The position numbers and the translations under genes are program-made. DNA of 64,000 bases from Priapulus caudatus (taxonomy: Eukaryota; Priapulida; Priapulimorpha; Priapulimorphida; Priapulidae): contig NW_014577333.1 of assembly GCF_000485595.1 (NCBI RefSeq), forward strand, positions 263,951 through 327,950, written 5' to 3'. Shown here piece after piece: positions 60,874 through 64,000 of this stretch. Position 1 is the stretch's first letter, and each line of letters starts with the position of its first letter. The notes under the pieces are model-generated. The model was given only the letters and a program-made list of their open reading frames with translations. It was not told the DNA's origin and made no database searches.

Positions 60874-61230
60874 ATGGGAGTGCCCAAATTCAGACAATTC
60901 CTTCTTTTTGCATTATCCCAGCACGAATACACAAGCAATCCCATCCATATTGGTATCTCGGCTAATGTGTTAGATCATACACACAATCTAACTAATAAAT
61001 TATGCCACTTGTTAACCTCTGACAAACTTAAATTCCTGCAGAAGTGGCAGGGTTTTAATGTTAGAGCAAAATGGTGGGGTAAAAATGAATTAACATTAGT
61101 CTTTACTATTAACCATAGTGTTTTACCCATTAACTTCACACCTATACACAAATTACACAGCGTTTTCATCATCATGCTGCCAGATGTGAGCCGTGATTTT
61201 AGGGAACCCAATCTATGCTGTTGGCCATAA
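60874..61230 (+). other. Unidentified 118-codon open frame
   Basis: An uninterrupted frame in sequence of ordinary complexity, unlike the repeat-driven frames nearby. It shares the short peptide ALSQHEYTSN with a frame at 63337-63381 (TLSQHEYTSN). I recognise no family, and coding status is doubtful. Confidence 0.2.
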
Positions 61231-61314
61231 GAAACATTAACAAGGACTGAAATCTCTCTTTGATTTGTGCATAGATGTGAAATTAGTGTGTAACAATACT
61301 AAGTTAACACATTT

Positions 61315-61769
61315 CAGGGTTCTCCCCAGGGTGAAATTGAAACAGGGGGGAGGGGGGGAAGGGGAGAGGTGGGGAAAGGGAAGGAAACTAGGGGGGTCGG
61401 GGGGGGGCGTGTTTTTTTACGTACCACTAATTAATGCGTAAAATCGCCACCACACCATAGACGCGTATTTGGGGTTTTCTTGTATATATATAAGACATAG
61501 CCGAGTGGGTGTACAGTTAGTGTTGGGTTTGGTACAGGTTGACTGTTTGTACTTGTGTGTTGTCTGCAGTGCATGCGTGGTACAGTAAAAATACACGCGT
61601 CCGACAAATGGTACTTCTTGACGATCGATTCGCACGCTGTCAAACTTTTATTGTGGTGGAATTTAATCGGGGCGGAGGTAATTTAAACGAGGCGCAACGA
61701 TTGAAACAGGGGGGAGTTTTCCCAAACGGGGCGCGCGCGCCCTGTTTGCGCAACGTAGGGAGAACCCTG
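61315..61769. mobile_element. CAGGGTTCTCC-ended element, 5-bp duplication CATTT
   Basis: Ends CAGGGTTCTCC and GGAGAACCCTG, flanked by CATTT at 61310-61314 and 61770-61774. G-rich on this strand near its left end. No transposase; short frames are not convincing. Confidence 0.8.
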
Positions 61770-61917
61770 CATTTGTATCCAATTATTTTTATTTTACTTT
61801 ACAATAAAATTGTACTTCCATTTCTGCAGGAAATTTGGCGTAGGTGGAAAGTGGCGGTGTCAGTTTCTTAGGTCGGCAGTGTGCACTACACGGTACATTT
61901 CTGAGCTTGTGGTGTGT

Positions 61918-62287
61918 TAGCTCTAGTACTATAGCCCGCGTTCAGTTGCCGCAGGGCTATAGAACATTCTATTACGAATGCTAGGGACCAACTTATTCAC
62001 GGTTACTCGCGACTATAAAACGTCTGTGGTAGGCAATTAATGCCTCTTATCCGAAGTGAATATGTCTTAAGTTATATCAGCTACTAAAATTTAACCTCTA
62101 ACTATCGTTGAAATGGTCTGCTTGTGGTATTTCTTGTGAACAAATATTATATTTACGAACTTCAACCGGCCATTTTTGGTGGCGCTGCAGCAGCGCCAGT
62201 CAGCGCCAGCGGGTTGGTCCCTAGCATTCGTAATAGAATGTTCCATAGCCCTGCGGCAACTGTACGCGGGCTATAGTACTAGAGTTA
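61918..62287. mobile_element. TAGCTCTAG family element, copy 3
   Basis: 370 bp with about 70-bp inverted ends (TAGCTCTAGTACTATAGCCC onward), flanked by GTGGTGTGT and GTGGCGTAT (7 of 9 match). Same family as at 20776 and 23486 but with a different, longer interior. Confidence 0.82.
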
Positions 62288-63535
62288 GTGGCGTATATGT
62301 AGTGACATTGTTCGTTATGGAAGAACACTTGAGCACCACTTACGCGTAATTATTCGGTGATCCGGATCTGGATCTGGACAGTTTACTGCGTAAGCCCATG
62401 GTTACGTGGATAATAACGCAGGGCTATAGCTAGCCATGAAGTGTGACCTAGCTTGGGTAAAGCCAGGTAGTTAGCCTTTAGCCGAATGGCACTGAGGGTG
62501 GTCACAGCCAGTTTTTTTGCACCCTCAGTGGTTCTTTTACGTCCCGATTGCGTGATAGAGAGCAGACTAACATTAAGACTTTTAGTTTTACAGTTTTACT
62601 AGTACTAGTACTACTACTAGTAGTACTACTACTAGTACTAGTAGTAGTAGTAAATTAATAGAATGTGTTTATTTACAATCAGCAGTGAATCACATTATTG
62701 TTGTTGTTGTTGTTGTGATTCGTATCTCCTTCTTCACGAGTACGTGGTCTCACTGACACTGGTATAGCTTGTCTCTTTGTAGCTAGTCTCTCACACTGTG
62801 TTATCTCGTTGTATAGTTAAAAACAGCCGGAACGAGACAAGATGGCACGTCTATTATTGAAACGGCCCAAGTGCCAGGCCCAGTCAGTGGCTGTGGTTTA
62901 GCTTCCCGGATTAGTTTAGCACATATGCGAACTGTAATTTAACGCCGGGGTACTATTAAACTAAGAATTCGCAGTATCCTAGGTGGCACTTGCCAATCAG
63001 GCAATCGTATAATGTCGTATGTCAGATTTCTACACTCTACACTACAATCTACACTACAGGCCTACGCACAGGCACTTGAAGCGTTTCAATAAAATATAAT
63101 GCTAAATAAATACGAAATCTATTTAATACCAAATTCTTAATGACAATGTTTCTATACTATCTTTCACCTATTATTGCCGACAGTTTCCTGTAAATGCCGT
63201 CCAAATCCTATGTGCAACAAACACTGACTGCCGCCATTCCTCTCGCGGCTGCAGTGTGCACACTGACACTTATAATTATATATATATAGCAGGTAGGAAA
63301 GCGGGATCGCAAAAATTTGCTCGACGCTCGCTTGATTTCACACTTTCACAGCACGAATACACATCCAACAGCTGCCATCTTTGTTTCTATGTCAAGAACA
63401 GTGTTCACTTGTTAAAAAAACATACTGTCTCTGTTCGTAACCGAGCTGTGTCACGCGAAATCACACAAAGACTGACGAAATTCTCGCGTTCGCGAACCTT
63501 GCCCAGTATTGTAAATGGCTGCAAGTACAGGGCTA
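62288..63535. other. No gene recognised; contains small microsatellites
   Basis: A self-complementary (ACT/AGT)n tract at about 62597-62652 and (TTG)n at about 62697-62716. I looked here on the minus strand for INPP5F exon 1 and did not find it. Confidence 0.5.
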
Positions 63536-63616
63536 TATAGACTGGGACTCGCTCCCACCTCGATTACCCATCGAGTGACTAAGCTAAGCTGAGAGGTGGG
63601 AGTGAGTGCCAGTCTA
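63536..63616. mobile_element. 81-bp hairpin element
   Basis: TATAGACTGGGACTCGCTCC and its near-inverse (GAGTGAGTGCCAGTCTAT) around a 30-base loop. Confidence 0.65.
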
Positions 63617-64000
63617 TGGGCTATAGGCGGCGCGCAGGCGGCGCACTGCTTTCCAACTCCCGTACGAGCCTCGACATTGGAACGTTGCAAAAACGTTGCA
63701 GCGTTGCCCAAACAGCGAACACCCGAAGAGACAAGAGGCAATTAAACCACTCAGACAAGAAAATGATAAAATAACCATATTATGTACTTAACGTAATAAA
63801 ATATGAGCACTAGGCTACTAGTATTAGTATTTATGTAGTATATATTATCATATCATTACATTATAAGTGCGATTCCTTAGATTCTGTAACATGCCATTTA
63901 CATTATAAACTGTGCATAATGTTATTACTATAAGCCAGATTAACTATATTGACACCGCCGCATTATCTATATTATTTCTATGTATCGAAACAAGACGCGG
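63617..64000. other. No gene recognised
   Basis: AT-rich end of the window with no feature that I can support. Confidence 0.4.

Noticed and set aside
60895-63381. Shared peptide LSQHEYTSN in two distant frames as evidence of a gene family
   Set aside because: The shared DNA is only about 15 bases (CAGCACGAATACACA), and a match of that length is expected about once or twice by chance in 64 kb; flanks do not align.

Overview
This window is nuclear DNA from an animal, most likely a marine invertebrate. The reasons are spliced genes with GT/AG introns, an unmistakable animal INPP5F/Sac2 gene, TTAGGG-type repeats, Gypsy and non-LTR retrotransposon remnants, and many terminal-inverted-repeat (TIR) elements. 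The sequence does not let me name the phylum. Two runs of N (12865-12889 and 42216-42225) border stretches full of single-base indels relative to sister copies, so part of the apparent duplication is probably assembly or gap-filling error.

Layout. 1-18.5 kb is a repeat block: a dispersed repeat (R1), two copies of an LTR-like sequence, and three broken copies of one Gypsy gag-pol. These are cut by a CAGGGGCGGC-type insertion, a (CA)59 run and a CG-rich minisatellite; a decayed integrase region follows. 18.5-23.9 kb holds a palindromic element and then one decayed LINE, which has been the target of a stack of insertions nested up to four deep, including a small element that carries telomere-like repeats. 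24-26.2 kb is microsatellites and element scraps. 26.25-28.3 kb is a five-exon minus-strand gene for a secreted Gly/Tyr-rich repetitive protein. 28.3-33.8 kb has no gene that I can see and contains foldback elements and tiny hairpin elements.

33.8-54.9 kb is the minus-strand INPP5F (Sac2) gene. Sixteen exons can be placed with consistent splice phases and give about 1,104 residues; only the short first coding exon is missing. Its introns hold R1 copies, a degenerate tRNA-Met-like sequence, a palindromic element, a hAT-like element with a perfect 8-bp target duplication starting 11 nt past a splice donor, a telomere-repeat element, and a 70-bp minisatellite built from the splice acceptor and first codons of the catalytic SAC exon. 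55-64 kb, upstream of INPP5F exon 2, is mostly repeats: a CT-rich tract, a 2.3-kb TIR element with a purine/pyrimidine strand-switch core, more R1, and CAGGG-ended elements.

The two clear genes share a strand and are about 5.5 kb apart; nothing suggests they work together. INPP5F is a housekeeping endosomal phosphoinositide phosphatase. The Gly/Tyr protein looks like an extracellular structural or adhesive protein. The most unusual features are the splice-site minisatellite, the nested transposon stack, two small TIR families with 9-bp target duplications, and repeat-borne nuclear-receptor-type half-sites.
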